Below, piece by piece: positions 34,872 through 46,765 of a stretch of 64,000 nt of DNA. The notes beneath the pieces are model-generated. The model was not told the origin of the DNA and did not search any database. It was given only the letters and a program-made list of their open reading frames with translations. The first letter of the stretch is position 1, and every line of letters begins with the position of its first letter. This DNA comes from Roseovarius amoyensis (lineage in GTDB: Bacteria; Pseudomonadota; Alphaproteobacteria; Rhodobacterales; Rhodobacteraceae). The stretch is from NCBI RefSeq assembly GCF_003260265.1, contig NZ_QITQ01000010.1, positions 1 to 64,000 on the forward strand, given 5' to 3'. The position numbers and the translations under genes were made by a program.

Positions 34872-35174
34872 CTAGCTTCGGTTGCCGGCGGCGACGCGGT
34901 CTTTCATCAGGTGCGACGGGCGAAATGTCAGCACCCGGCGCGGCTGGATCGGCACCTCTTGCCCGGTCTTGGGGTTGCGCCCCACGCGGGCCGATTTTTC
35001 ACGCACGGAAAAGGTGCCGAAGGATGATATCTTGACCTGCTCGCCGCGCACCAGCGCGTCCGATATGTGGTTCAGGACACTTTCCACAAGCTGTGCGGAA
35101 TCGTTTCGGGAAAGGCCCACCTCGTGGAACACGGCCTCGCTCAGATCCATCCTTGTCAACGTCTTGTCGCCCAT
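34872..35174 (-). CDS. ihfA: Integration host factor subunit alpha
   Basis: The 100-residue DNA-bending protein has the HU/IHF core. The DNA-binding arm reads '[20 protein letters not shown]' (about 61-80), and the N-terminal '[20 protein letters not shown]' matches the alpha subunit. IHF bends DNA in transcription, recombination and replication. It is followed by the MerR regulator and preceded by fabH-plsX, a typical alphaproteobacterial order. Confidence 0.93.
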   Translation of the reverse strand: MGDKTLTRMDLSEAVFHEVGLSRNDSAQLVESVLNHISDALVRGEQVKISSFGTFSVREKSARVGRNPKTGQEVPIQPRRVLTFRPSHLMKDRVAAGNRS

Positions 35175-35281
35175 GACATCCCCTCGCTCTTTGGAAAGAC
35201 TTTAGGGTGCAAGGAATTTACGAGTCAATGTCAATGACTTGGGCGAAGGAGTTTAAGCGGCTTTTGGGCCCCTGCCGGGGC

Positions 35282-36256
35282 CTACCAGCGCAGCACCACC
35301 GCGCCCCAGGCCAGACCGCCGCCGATCGCCTCCGATATGATCAGGTCGCCGCGCTTGATCTTGCCCTGGGCCACGCCCTCGGCCAGGGCCAGCGGGATCG
35401 AGGCGGCAGATGTGTTGCCATGTTCCTGCACGGTGACGATCACCCGCGACATCGGCACGCCCAGTTTTTTCGCGGTACCGGCGATGATGCGGATATTGGC
35501 CTGGTGCGGCACGATCCAGTTGATGTCGTCGTCTTTCAGCCCGGCGGCGGAAAGGGCGCTTTCGGCGGTCGATGTCAGCTTTTCCACCGCCTGGCGGAAC
35601 AGCGCGTTGCCCTTCATGCGGACCTTGCCGGCGCTGCCGGTGCTGGAAACGCCGCCATCGACGTAAAGCAGGTCGCGATAGCGCCCGTCGGAATTGAGAT
35701 CGACCGACAGGATGCCGCGGTCATCTTTGGTGCCTTCGCCCTCGGCCGCGCCCAGCACCAATGCCCCGGCGCCGTCGCCGAACAGAACGCAGGTGGCGCG
35801 ATCTTCCCAGTCCAGGATTCGGCTGAAGGTCTCGGCGCCGATGATCAGCAGCCGCTTGGCCTGGCCCGAAACGATCAGCGCGTTGGCGTTGGCCAGCGCA
35901 TAGATGAAACCGGCGCAGACCGCCTGCACGTCGAAGGCAAAGCCGTGGGTCATGCCCAGATCGGACTGCACCATCGTGGCGACCGACGGAAAGGTCATAT
36001 CCGGCGTCGATGTGGCGACCAGGATGCCGTCGATGTCGTCAACGCCAAGGCCGGCTTGCGCCAGTGCCGCGCGGGCGGCATGAACCGCCATGTCCGAGGT
36101 GTTTTCACCCTCGGCCGCGAAATGCCGCCGCTCGATGCCGGAACGGGTGCGAATCCATTCGTCGGACGTGTCGAGAAATTCCTCGAACCAGGCATTGGGA
36201 ACGATCCGTTCGGGAAGATACTGCCCGACACCTTCCACGACGGCACGTATTGTCAT
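35282..36256 (-). CDS. fabH: 3-oxoacyl-ACP synthase III
   Basis: The 324-residue enzyme condenses acetyl-CoA with malonyl-ACP to start fatty-acid synthesis. The Cys-His-Asn triad is visible: 'VQAVCAGFIYALANANA' near 113, 'NWIVPHQANIRI' near 249 and 'HGNTSAASIPLAL' near 280. Its ATG overlaps the plsX stop by 4 bases, so translation is coupled. Confidence 0.93.
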   Translation of the reverse strand: MTIRAVVEGVGQYLPERIVPNAWFEEFLDTSDEWIRTRSGIERRHFAAEGENTSDMAVHAARAALAQAGLGVDDIDGILVATSTPDMTFPSVATMVQSDLGMTHGFAFDVQAVCAGFIYALANANALIVSGQAKRLLIIGAETFSRILDWEDRATCVLFGDGAGALVLGAAEGEGTKDDRGILSVDLNSDGRYRDLLYVDGGVSSTGSAGKVRMKGNALFRQAVEKLTSTAESALSAAGLKDDDINWIVPHQANIRIIAGTAKKLGVPMSRVIVTVQEHGNTSAASIPLALAEGVAQGKIKRGDLIISEAIGGGLAWGAVVLRW

Positions 36257-37362
36257 TGAGAGTCACCACTATTTTTTTCTTCTGCGGCTTCGTCATCCTG
36301 CTCAAGCAGCGAGGCGGATGCAACCCGTGCGGCCAATTTTTCGGTAAAACCCGATTGCGCCAGTTGAAATGCCAGCTTTACCGCGGCCGAAACCCCGGTG
36401 GCGTCGGCCGCGCCGTGGGATTTGACCACCGTGCCGTTCAGCCCCAGAAACACCCCGCCATTTGCGCGGCGGGGGTCGATGCGTTTCTTGAAACGCCGCA
36501 TCGAGGTCATCGTCAGCAGCGCGGCGATGCGTGACAGCGGTGTGTGGCTGAATGCCTCGCGCAGCAGGTCCGAGATCAGCCGCGCCACACCTTCGCCGGT
36601 TTTCAGCGCGATGTTGCCGGTAAATCCGTCGGTCACGATGACGTCGCACAGCGTGCCGGGCAGGTCACGGCCCTCGACGAAGCCCACGAATTCGAACTCG
36701 GCGACGCGGGCGTTGGCGGCGATGAGATCATAAGCCTCTTTCAGCTCGGCGCGGCCCTTGTGTTCCTCTGTGCCGACATTCAGCAGCCCGACGCGCGGCC
36801 GTTTCAGCCCGAATCCGTTGCGCGCATAGGACGTGCCCATCAGCGCGTATTGCATCAGGTCCTTGGCGTCGGCCCGGATGTCGGCGCCGCCGTCGAGCAT
36901 GATGTTGAAGCCTTGCGGGTTCGGCGACGGCCACAGCACGCCGATGGCGGGGCGGTAGATGCCCGGCAGCTTGCGCAGCCGCACCACCGACATCAGCAGC
37001 AGCGCGCCGGTGTTGCCGCAGGAAACGCATACCGTCGCCTCGCCGCTGCGCACCGATTCCAGGGCGGACCACATCGAGGTTTCGCGCCCGCGGCGCATCA
37101 CCTGGCTGGGCTTTTCGTCCATTGCGACGATTTCGGGGGCGTCGCGGATCTCGCATCGCCCGGCAAGGTTCCGACGCCGCGCGACCAGCGGTTCCAGCAC
37201 GTCGCGGCGCCCATGCAGGATAAAGCCTATCTCGTCGTTCTTGTGTGCGGACAGCGCGACGCCGGCGACAACTGTCCCCGGCCCCAGGTCGCCACCCATC
37301 GCATCGACGGAAATAATGGTGCGTTTGGCGCGCGGCTCGGTCTGATCGCGATCTGCGGTCAT
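36253..37362 (-). CDS. plsX: Phosphate acyltransferase PlsX
   Basis: The 369-residue enzyme converts acyl-ACP to acyl-phosphate for phospholipid synthesis. It starts with 'TIISVDAMGGDLGPGTVVAG' near residue 15 and contains 'SCGNTGALLLMSVVRLRKLP' near 115 and 'VIVTDGFTGNIALKTGEGVA' near 240. It sits between rpmF and fabH, the usual arrangement that links ribosomal protein and lipid genes. Confidence 0.93.
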   Translation of the reverse strand: MTADRDQTEPRAKRTIISVDAMGGDLGPGTVVAGVALSAHKNDEIGFILHGRRDVLEPLVARRRNLAGRCEIRDAPEIVAMDEKPSQVMRRGRETSMWSALESVRSGEATVCVSCGNTGALLLMSVVRLRKLPGIYRPAIGVLWPSPNPQGFNIMLDGGADIRADAKDLMQYALMGTSYARNGFGLKRPRVGLLNVGTEEHKGRAELKEAYDLIAANARVAEFEFVGFVEGRDLPGTLCDVIVTDGFTGNIALKTGEGVARLISDLLREAFSHTPLSRIAALLTMTSMRRFKKRIDPRRANGGVFLGLNGTVVKSHGAADATGVSAAVKLAFQLAQSGFTEKLAARVASASLLEQDDEAAEEKNSGDSQ

Positions 37363-37384
37363 CGGGCGCCCGCCTCCGGCCGTG

Positions 37385-37591
37385 TCAGGCCGCGTCGTCT
37401 TCCAGATCGACGTCTTCGATCAGGCTCACGACTTCACGATCGGCATAGTGTCCGCAGGCAACGCAGACGTGGTGCGGACGTTTGAGTTCGCCGCAATTGG
37501 GGCATTCGCAGGGATTGGCTGCGATAAGGGAATCGTGCGCGCGGCGGTTGTTGCGGCGCGATTTCGATACTTTGTTCTGCTGGACGGCCAT
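37385..37591 (-). CDS. rpmF: 50S ribosomal protein L32
   Basis: The 68-residue protein starts '[20 protein letters not shown]' and has the two CxxC zinc-ribbon pairs ('CECPNCGE' and 'CVACGHY'). The acidic C-terminus is common in alphaproteobacterial L32. It is followed 22 bases later by plsX. Confidence 0.95.
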   Translation of the reverse strand: MAVQQNKVSKSRRNNRRAHDSLIAANPCECPNCGELKRPHHVCVACGHYADREVVSLIEDVDLEDDAA

Positions 37592-37741
37592 GTCGCAACC
37601 TCAATCTGGCGGGGCGCTCGGCCCCTCGTGTCTTGGATCGCCGCGGCTCTTAATGCGTCCCGAGCCGCAGGTTCAACCCCGAATTCCGATGGAAGCGCGA
37701 AAATACATTGAATCGATGCGCTGGCAACCCCTTTTTGGGTG

Positions 37742-38299
37742 TCATTCGTCACTCTTGTCAAGTTTGCCGCGCAGTGTCTCCAGCGCGGCAAAGGGGTTTG
37801 GGCGCTCCTCGTCGTCGGGGGCGGCGTCCGGTGGGGCGGCGCTGATGCGCTGCGGCTCGACGCCTTCGGCGCGCGGGTAGGGCGGCAGCGCCAACGCCAG
37901 CGCCTCCGTCATGACCGCCCACAGGTCGATTTCGGTGCCCAGCGGGTCGATGCTGTCATCATCGGGCATCTCTGCCTCTTCGCCCTGTTCGGCGGCCGGG
38001 GGCCAGTCGCGCAGAAAGCGGCGGGTTATGTCTTCGTCTATGCGGGTGGTTGCCGGCGCCAGGGTGACGACGCAGTCCTGGGTCACGGTTGCGCCCAGCC
38101 GCGCGTCAAGACGCCAGTCATCGCGCCCGTCGGGCGCAAGCGTACCGGCAAGGCGCAGCTTGCGCAGCCCGCGCAGCCCCAGATCGCGCGCAATGGCGTC
38201 GCAGGCGGCGGGTCCGGGCCGCAGGTCAAACGGGTGAGAGACCGTTGACGACAGCCCGCCAACGCGCCATTTGGCTGATTTTCGCATCTCGTCCTGCAT
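37742..38299 (-). CDS. YceD/DUF177-family protein
   Basis: The 185-residue protein belongs to the YceD (DUF177) family, which lies upstream of rpmF in most bacteria and is linked to 23S rRNA metabolism and ribosome assembly. Markers are 'LRLAGTLAPDGRDDWRLDAR' near 48, 'VTQDCVVTLAPATTRID' near 72 and the C-terminal acidic/Pro region ending 'FAALETLRGKLD'. Expected cysteines are reduced to one. It is divergent from bamE. Confidence 0.82.
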   Translation of the reverse strand: MQDEMRKSAKWRVGGLSSTVSHPFDLRPGPAACDAIARDLGLRGLRKLRLAGTLAPDGRDDWRLDARLGATVTQDCVVTLAPATTRIDEDITRRFLRDWPPAAEQGEEAEMPDDDSIDPLGTEIDLWAVMTEALALALPPYPRAEGVEPQRISAAPPDAAPDDEERPNPFAALETLRGKLDKSDE

Positions 38300-38385
38300 C
38301 GCCGATCCCGTATCGTCGCTTGATAAACAAAGCTAGCCTGTTGTAAGCGGGAGGGAAAGCGACACTCTCGCGTGTGAAAGGGCAG

Positions 38386-38844
38386 ATGATGATTGGATAC
38401 CGCAACCGCGTGGCCGGCCTGCTGGCGGCGCTTTGCCTGATCGCAGTCGCTGCCTGTACGGCGCAGTATCGCAACCACGGCTATGTGCCGCCTGCCGAAG
38501 ACCTGCAAAAGCTGGTCGTCGGCGTGGACACCCGCGCCACCGTCGATGACGTGATCGGCGCGCCCTCGGCCTCTGGCCTGCTGAGCGACGGCGACTATTA
38601 CTATGTCCGCAGCCGCATGCGCGAATACGGCCCGCGCCGCCCGCAGGTGGTCGACCGCAAGGTCGTCGCAATCAGCTTCAACCCCGACGACACCATCCGC
38701 AACATCGAAACCTTCGGCCTGCAGGATGGCATGGTGGTGCCGCTGACCCGCCGCGTGACCGATTCGTCGGTGCTGGGCAATGGCCTGCTGCGCCAGATCT
38801 TTGGCAACTTCGGCAATATCGACCCCTCGACACTGTTCCAGTAA
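38386..38844 (+). CDS. bamE: Outer-membrane assembly lipoprotein BamE (SmpA/OmlA family)
   Basis: The 152-residue precursor has a lipoprotein signal with lipobox 'IAVAAC' near residue 23. The mature part has the BamE fold: 'LQKLVVGVDTRATVDDVIGA', 'DYYYVRSRMREYGPRRPQVV' and 'DRKVVAISFNPDDTIRNIET'. BamE stabilises the BamA machinery that inserts beta-barrels into the outer membrane. Adjacent ATGs at 38386 and 38389 or a GTG at 38374 could be the start; AGGG upstream fits the ATG pair. Confidence 0.88.
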   Translation: MMIGYRNRVAGLLAALCLIAVAACTAQYRNHGYVPPAEDLQKLVVGVDTRATVDDVIGAPSASGLLSDGDYYYVRSRMREYGPRRPQVVDRKVVAISFNPDDTIRNIETFGLQDGMVVPLTRRVTDSSVLGNGLLRQIFGNFGNIDPSTLFQ

Positions 38845-38920
38845 CGCTGCCGGCTGCGCGTCATGATGCTGTCACAGCTTGAGTGGTAAGGCGCTTGCGT
38901 CTAGCGTGATGCAGTGAACG

Positions 38921-38950
38921 CAGGGGTGAGCAGGGGTGAGCAGGGGTCAT
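38921..38950 (+). repeat. Three 10-bp tandem repeats at the olsB ribosome-binding site
   Basis: CAGGGGTGAG, CAGGGGTGAG and CAGGGGTCAT follow one another, and the ATG of the next gene lies in the last copy. Each unit contains an AGGGG Shine-Dalgarno-like core, so the leader offers several ribosome sites. Only the first two copies are well placed for the ATG at 38949. Confidence 0.7.
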
Positions 38951-39680
38951 GTTTCGCAAAGGGCGCTATCTGGCCAGAGAGGCCGGAACAGAAGATGACA
39001 TCCGCGCGGCGCAGCGCCTGCGCCGGCTGGCCTTTCACGGCAGCGATGACGGGTGCGACGCCGACCGCTTTGACGCGCTGTGCACCCATATCCTGGTCGA
39101 GGAACAGGCGACGGGCCGGCTGGTGTGCTGTTTCCGGATGCTGCCGCTCAGCAATGGCGGCGAGATAGAGCGCAGCTATTCCGCCCAGTTCTATGGGCTT
39201 TCGTCGCTGGCCGCTTACAAGGGGCCGATGGTCGAACTGGGCCGTTTCTGCATCCACCCGGACATACGCGACCCCGACATCCTGCGCACCGCCTGGGCGG
39301 CGATGACGCGATTCGTCGATGAAAACGGGGTGGGAATGCTGTTCGGCTGCTCGTCCTTCAAGGGGATCGACGCGGACATCTATGCCGACGTCTTTGCCAT
39401 GCTGAAGGAACGCCACCTGGCCCCACGCCGGTGGTGGCCGCGGGTCAAGGCGCCCTCGGTGGTGCGATTCGCCAACAAGCTGCGGCGGCGCAAGCCCGAC
39501 GCGCGCCTGGCGATGTTGCGGATGCCGCCCTTGCTGCGCAGCTACCTGGCGATGGGCGGCTGGGTCAGCGATCATGCGGTGATAGATCTGCAGATGAACA
39601 CGCTGCATGTCTTTACCGGGCTCGAGATTTCGGCGATCCCGGCGGCGCGCAAGCGGCTGTTGCGCGCTGTTGCGTCCTGA
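38949..39680 (+). CDS. olsB: L-ornithine N(alpha)-acyltransferase (OlsB-like)
   Basis: The 243-residue GNAT-fold acyltransferase should transfer a 3-hydroxyacyl chain from ACP to ornithine, the first step to lyso-ornithine lipid. Family features are 'DIRAAQRLRRLAFHG' near 17, 'VELGRFCIHPDIRDPDILRT' near 95 and 'GMLFGCSSFKGIDADIY' near 126. Ornithine lipids replace phospholipids under phosphate limitation. The second-step gene olsA is not adjacent; an ABC-F gene follows 42 bases later. Confidence 0.82.
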   Translation: MFRKGRYLAREAGTEDDIRAAQRLRRLAFHGSDDGCDADRFDALCTHILVEEQATGRLVCCFRMLPLSNGGEIERSYSAQFYGLSSLAAYKGPMVELGRFCIHPDIRDPDILRTAWAAMTRFVDENGVGMLFGCSSFKGIDADIYADVFAMLKERHLAPRRWWPRVKAPSVVRFANKLRRRKPDARLAMLRMPPLLRSYLAMGGWVSDHAVIDLQMNTLHVFTGLEISAIPAARKRLLRAVAS

Positions 39681-39722
39681 CCCGGCTTGACCGGGGCGGG
39701 TGGGCGCGATAGCCCCGCTCGC

Positions 39723-41561
39723 ATGGCTAGGGCACCCCTTTTGCAACTCAACGATATCGCGCTCACCTTTGGTGGCGAGCCTTTGTTCAGTGACGTGTCG
39801 ATGACCCTGCATCCGGGTGATCGGGTGGCGCTGGTGGGGCGCAACGGTTCGGGCAAGTCGACGCTGATGAAGGTAATGGCCGGACTGGTCGAACCGGATG
39901 CAGGGAACTGCATTGTGCCCGCCGGCGTGAGCGTCAGCTACATGGATCAACATCCGGATATTTCAGGGTTTTCCACGCTGGGAGATTTTGCCGCCGCTGG
40001 CCTGGCCCCGGGCGAGGAATACCGGGTCGAGATGGCCGCCGAGGGGCTGAAATTCGACCCCTCGCTGCCCTGTGCGACCGCCTCGGGCGGGGAACGGCGG
40101 CGCGCGGCGCTGGCGCGCCTGCTGGCGCAGGCACCCGACCTGATGCTGCTGGACGAGCCCACCAACCATCTGGATATCCAGGCGGTGGGCTGGCTTGAGG
40201 CGCAGTTGAAGGAAACCCGCCGTGCCTTTGTCCTGATCAGCCACGACCGCATGTTCCTGCGTGAACTGACCCGCGCAACGCTTTGGCTGGACAGGGGAAG
40301 ACTGCGCCGACAGGAAAAAGGATTCGGCGATTTCGAGGCCTGGCGCGACCGTGTCTGGGAAGAAGAGGACACCGCCCGCCACAAGCTGGATCGCAAGATC
40401 AAGTCCGAGGCGCGTTGGGCGGTCGAGGGTATCTCGGCTCGGCGCAAGCGCAACCAGGGCCGGGTGCGCGCGCTGCAGGCGCTGCGGTCCGAGCGGGCCG
40501 GCCAGATCGTGCGCCAGGGCGCCGCGGCGATGGCGCTGGAATCGGGTCCGAAATCGGGCCGCAAGGTGATCGAAGCCAAAGAGATTTCAAAGGCTTACGG
40601 CGAACACGTCATCCTGAAAGACTTCAGCATCAAGATCCTGCGCCGTGATCGCGTGGCCTTTGTCGGTCCCAATGGGGTGGGGAAGACCACGCTGTTGAAC
40701 CTGCTGATGAAACGGATCGAGCCAGACAGCGGCACCGTCACCCACGGCACCAACCTGGTGCCGGCGATCTTTGATCAGTCGCGCGCCGCGCTCGACCTAG
40801 ATCGCAGCCTTTGGGAAAACCTGACCGGCGATGCCGAGATGCGCGTTTCGGGGCGGTCGGACCAGGTAATGGTACGCGGCCAGCCCCGGCACGTTGTGGG
40901 CTATCTCAAGGATTTCCTTTTCGACGAACGCCAGGCGCGCGCGCCGGTTTCGGCGCTGTCGGGGGGCGAACGGGCGCGGCTGCTGCTGGCGCGGCTGATG
41001 GCGCGGGAAAGCAACCTGCTGGTGCTGGACGAGCCGACCAACGACCTGGACATCGAAACGCTGGACCTGTTGCAGGAACTGCTGGACGACTATGACGGCA
41101 CGGTGCTGCTGGTCAGTCACGACCGCGATTTCCTGGATCGTGTCGCCACCACCACCGTGGTGATGGAGGGGGATGGCCGCGCCACCGTTCATGCCGGCGG
41201 CTGGTCGGACTATCAGGCGCGAATTGCGCCTGATCCGGCGCAAACGCTGAGGCCCGCGCGCAAGCCGGACGTCAAGGCCCCCGCCGCCCCGGCGGCGCGG
41301 CCGCAAGGGCGCAAGGCCAGGCTGAGCTTCACCGAAAAGCACCGGCTTGAGACGCTGCCAGCCACCATCGAACGGCTGGAGGCAGAGATTGCCAAGCTCG
41401 AAGGGCTGCTGGCCGATCCCGAGCTTTTCACCCGTGAACCCGACAAGTTCCGCAAGGCGTCCCAGGCCTTGGCCGCCCGCCAGAATGCGCTGGGCGAGGC
41501 CGAAGATGAATGGCTGACCCTTGCCGCCCTCGCAGAAGAGGCTGGCGACAATGTCACCTGA
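39723..41561 (+). CDS. ABC-F family ATPase (Uup-like)
   Basis: The 612-residue soluble protein has two ATPase domains and no membrane segment. The first has 'GRNGSGKST' near 40 and 'SGGERRRAALARLLAQAPDL' near 122. The second has 'GPNGVGKTT' near 317 and 'SGGERARLLLARLMARESNL' near 415. A basic linker lies between them and a coiled-coil tail ('LETLPATIERLEAEIAKLEG') ends the protein. Uup-type ABC-F proteins act on ribosomes or on branched DNA intermediates. The ATG at 39723 is chosen; the longer TTG frame is not homologous. Confidence 0.88.
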   Translation: MARAPLLQLNDIALTFGGEPLFSDVSMTLHPGDRVALVGRNGSGKSTLMKVMAGLVEPDAGNCIVPAGVSVSYMDQHPDISGFSTLGDFAAAGLAPGEEYRVEMAAEGLKFDPSLPCATASGGERRRAALARLLAQAPDLMLLDEPTNHLDIQAVGWLEAQLKETRRAFVLISHDRMFLRELTRATLWLDRGRLRRQEKGFGDFEAWRDRVWEEEDTARHKLDRKIKSEARWAVEGISARRKRNQGRVRALQALRSERAGQIVRQGAAAMALESGPKSGRKVIEAKEISKAYGEHVILKDFSIKILRRDRVAFVGPNGVGKTTLLNLLMKRIEPDSGTVTHGTNLVPAIFDQSRAALDLDRSLWENLTGDAEMRVSGRSDQVMVRGQPRHVVGYLKDFLFDERQARAPVSALSGGERARLLLARLMARESNLLVLDEPTNDLDIETLDLLQELLDDYDGTVLLVSHDRDFLDRVATTTVVMEGDGRATVHAGGWSDYQARIAPDPAQTLRPARKPDVKAPAAPAARPQGRKARLSFTEKHRLETLPATIERLEAEIAKLEGLLADPELFTREPDKFRKASQALAARQNALGEAEDEWLTLAALAEEAGDNVT

Positions 41562-41656
41562 TGGCCGCCTTTGCACCGGTTGCGGGAAATATCCATTGTC
41601 GAACCGCCGCCCGGTGCAGTAGGGATTTGAATGCTGTCGAACTGGGGGAAGTCGGG

Positions 41657-42775
41657 TTGCTGAGTGTCTTCAGAGGGATCATCGCGGTCTGCCTCGTGCT
41701 GTTGGCGGCGGGCTGTACCCTGCCGCGCAGTGCCGCGCTGCAAAACCAGATCATCAGCGAAGGCACGTCGCAAACCCCCTCTTTCCAGGTGGTCGAGGTC
41801 ACCCGCGCCGCCATGCCGATGCTGGCGCGCTGGCCCTATACCGGGGATGATGCGCGCCACGGCTGGTTTCGCGCCGACCGCGGCCCCGATTCGTCGCTGA
41901 TCCGGACCGGCGACCGCATCGACATCGTGGTCTGGGACAACCAGGACAATTCCCTGATCTCCGACATCGGTGACAAGCAGACCCAGATACCGCCCCTGAC
42001 AGTGTCCGCCACCGGGACCGTCTATCTGCCCTATGTGGGCGAGGTCGTCGTGCGTGGCCTGACGCCCGAGGCGGCGCGTGAACGCGTGCAGCAAAAGATG
42101 GAAATGGTTGTGCCGGCGGCGCAAGTGCAGCTGGGTGTGACGCCGGGGCGCAACAATTCGGTTGATGTGGTCAGCGGTGTCGGCAATCCGGGCCGCTTTG
42201 CGCTGCAGGATCGCAATACGCGCATCCTGAGCGTGCTGGCACAGGCCGGGGGCGTCGATACCTCGCTGCGCCAGCCGCGCATTCGCCTGCAGCGCGACGG
42301 GCGGGCCTATTCGACCCGGCTGGATGCGGTGCTGTCGGACCCGTCGCTGAACGTGCGCGTTCAGGGCGGCGACCAGATTGCCGTGGTCGAGGACATGCGC
42401 AGCTTTACCGCCATCGGCGCCTCGCAGAACCAGCGGCTGATCCATTTCGAAAAGGAACGGATGTCAGCGCTCGATGCGGTGTCGGCGGCCGGCGGGCTGA
42501 GCGCGCGGCGGGCAGACCCCAAGGGGGTGCTGATCCTGCGCGAATACCAGCCGCGCCAGTTGCGCAAGGGCCCCGAGGGCCCGGACATGCAGCAGGTGGT
42601 CTTTGCCATCGACCTGACCAGCGCCGACGGGCTGTTTGCTGCCCGGCAGTTGCAGGTTCATCCGGGTGACACGCTGCTGACCACCGAAAGTCCGATCACC
42701 AGCGCCCAGACCATTCTGGGATTGATCGGCTCGGTCGTGGGGATTGGCGCGCGCGTCGACAACATCGGCGAATAG
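41657..42775 (+). CDS. Polysaccharide export lipoprotein (Wza-like)
   Basis: The 372-residue precursor belongs to the polysaccharide biosynthesis/export family. A lipoprotein signal 'LVLLAAGC' puts the lipidated Cys near residue 20. The export domain shows 'LIRTGDRIDIVVWDNQDNSL' near 84 and 'PYVGEVVVRGLTPEAARERV' near 132, followed by two SLBB-like beta-grasp units. The start is inferred as TTG at 41657, preceded by GGGGAA; in-frame sequence upstream overlaps the ABC-F gene. No polymerase or Wzc-type kinase is adjacent, so it may serve a locus elsewhere. Confidence 0.82.
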   Translation: MLSVFRGIIAVCLVLLAAGCTLPRSAALQNQIISEGTSQTPSFQVVEVTRAAMPMLARWPYTGDDARHGWFRADRGPDSSLIRTGDRIDIVVWDNQDNSLISDIGDKQTQIPPLTVSATGTVYLPYVGEVVVRGLTPEAARERVQQKMEMVVPAAQVQLGVTPGRNNSVDVVSGVGNPGRFALQDRNTRILSVLAQAGGVDTSLRQPRIRLQRDGRAYSTRLDAVLSDPSLNVRVQGGDQIAVVEDMRSFTAIGASQNQRLIHFEKERMSALDAVSAAGGLSARRADPKGVLILREYQPRQLRKGPEGPDMQQVVFAIDLTSADGLFAARQLQVHPGDTLLTTESPITSAQTILGLIGSVVGIGARVDNIGE

Positions 42776-42803
42776 GGCGGGGCGCGCCAAATCGTGCCCC
42801 GGG

Positions 42804-42829
42804 GCGCGTATCCGGCTATGCGGACGCGC
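42804..42829. terminator. Hairpin between convergent genes
   Basis: GCGCGT-(AT)-CCG (42804-42814) pairs with CGG-ACGCGC (42821-42829) with a two-base bulge and a 6-base loop, between the export lipoprotein gene and the converging membrane-protein gene. No T-run, so activity is uncertain. Confidence 0.45.
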
Positions 42830-42831
42830 TG

Positions 42832-43494
42832 TCAGCCGCTGGCGAAGATGTTCTCGATGTCGTCGTTTTCGACGCTCGCGTCGTTGGGCGCGGCGGCCTC
42901 GTCCCGGCTGTCGGACAGGTCTTCGGGCCGACCGATCGGGCCGGTGGGCGGGATCGGCGGGCGCAGGGCCTGGGCCACTTCGTCGCTGTTCGGGCGGCGC
43001 TGGGCGGTCTCGATGCTTTTGGCGGGCACCTTGACCCGGCGGGGCCGAACTGCGCGGGCTCTGCGGCGGCTGATGCGACGCGCGCGGTGGCTCAGCAGCA
43101 GCGCGGCGTGGCGCAATTCCCGCCGGCGCAGCGGCGCATAGCTGAGCAGGATGGCGCAAACCAGCACCAGATCTCGCCACAGGGCCGACGCCGCGCCGGC
43201 GCCGAACTGCGACATCGCCGCCGAAAGGCCGGAGGCCAGAACGAACAGCGCCAGCGCCAGCGCGAAGATGCGCAGGTGGATACCGGCGATGAAACAGGCG
43301 GCAAGCCCGAACAGCGCCGCCTTGCCGGCCAGATCGGCCAGCGTGCCGGGCATGAGCGGTCGAAACAGCGCGGCATGGTCGAAACCCTGGATCAGGCCCA
43401 GCGAAATGGCCATGAGGTAGGACCCGATCACGATACGGATCAGGTTGAGGCCGAAATAATTCAGCGAGCGGTCGTTTTTCATCAGCGCCTTCAT
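42832..43494 (-). CDS. Membrane protein with basic and acidic C-terminal tail
   Basis: The 220-residue protein has four hydrophobic segments in residues about 13-120, with the first starting 'NYFGLNLIRIVIGSYLMAIS'. The arrangement recalls the DoxX/DoxD group, but the match is weak and I give no function. After the membrane part comes an Arg-rich stretch ('SHRARRISRRRARAVRPRRV') and then an acidic, Pro-rich tail, all likely cytoplasmic. The ATG at 43494 has GGAG upstream; the frame upstream of it is not used. The space to gyrA (43495-43816) holds no gene. Confidence 0.65.
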   Translation of the reverse strand: MKALMKNDRSLNYFGLNLIRIVIGSYLMAISLGLIQGFDHAALFRPLMPGTLADLAGKAALFGLAACFIAGIHLRIFALALALFVLASGLSAAMSQFGAGAASALWRDLVLVCAILLSYAPLRRRELRHAALLLSHRARRISRRRARAVRPRRVKVPAKSIETAQRRPNSDEVAQALRPPIPPTGPIGRPEDLSDSRDEAAAPNDASVENDDIENIFASG

Positions 43495-43747
43495 GAGTCT
43501 CCGCCCAGACGTTTCCGCGCACAGTGCGCATGCCATTGTCACGAGTCAGGGCCCGGCCAGAAACCGGCGTACCCGCCCAAGGTCAGGTACTGCGATGAAA
43601 GTTTGTCAAAACTGCAGCATAAAGGTGAAAATTGCGGGGGAGGAGGCGGTCAGGCAGGACGCGATAAGTGTATCGAAGGAGGCCATTCCGGACTTGTGAG
43701 CGATGCCTGCGCGAAACAACGGGCGTGCGCAGCTTTGCCCCGAAGGT

Positions 43748-43770
43748 GGGAGCCCGCACAGCAGGCTCCC
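43748..43770 (-). terminator. Hairpin downstream of gyrA
   Basis: GGGAGCC (43748-43754) pairs with GGCTCCC (43764-43770) around a 9-base loop, 47 bases after the gyrA stop. No T-run follows on the minus strand; likely a rho-assisted or weak terminator. Confidence 0.5.
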
Positions 43771-43816
43771 GCGTGTCATGCTAAAGAGATCAGGTGAGGG
43801 CACGCGCCGAAGCAGT

Positions 43817-46561
<2,745 letters not shown>

Positions 46562-46765
46562 CTGGGACCTGTCCTGTTCTGATTTCTCAATATCTTGTTG
46601 TGGCGGTTATATCAGAGCCCGGATATGGGGTGCAATGCCCGGTGCGGCGGTGATGCAAGATGGCTGCTGGCAGCAGTGGGGTGCGGCTGATAACACACTG
46701 TTTTTATTGAAAAGTAAAAAACACATGCCATCCTTTTCATATCAGGCATGAAAAGGAGCAGAAAA

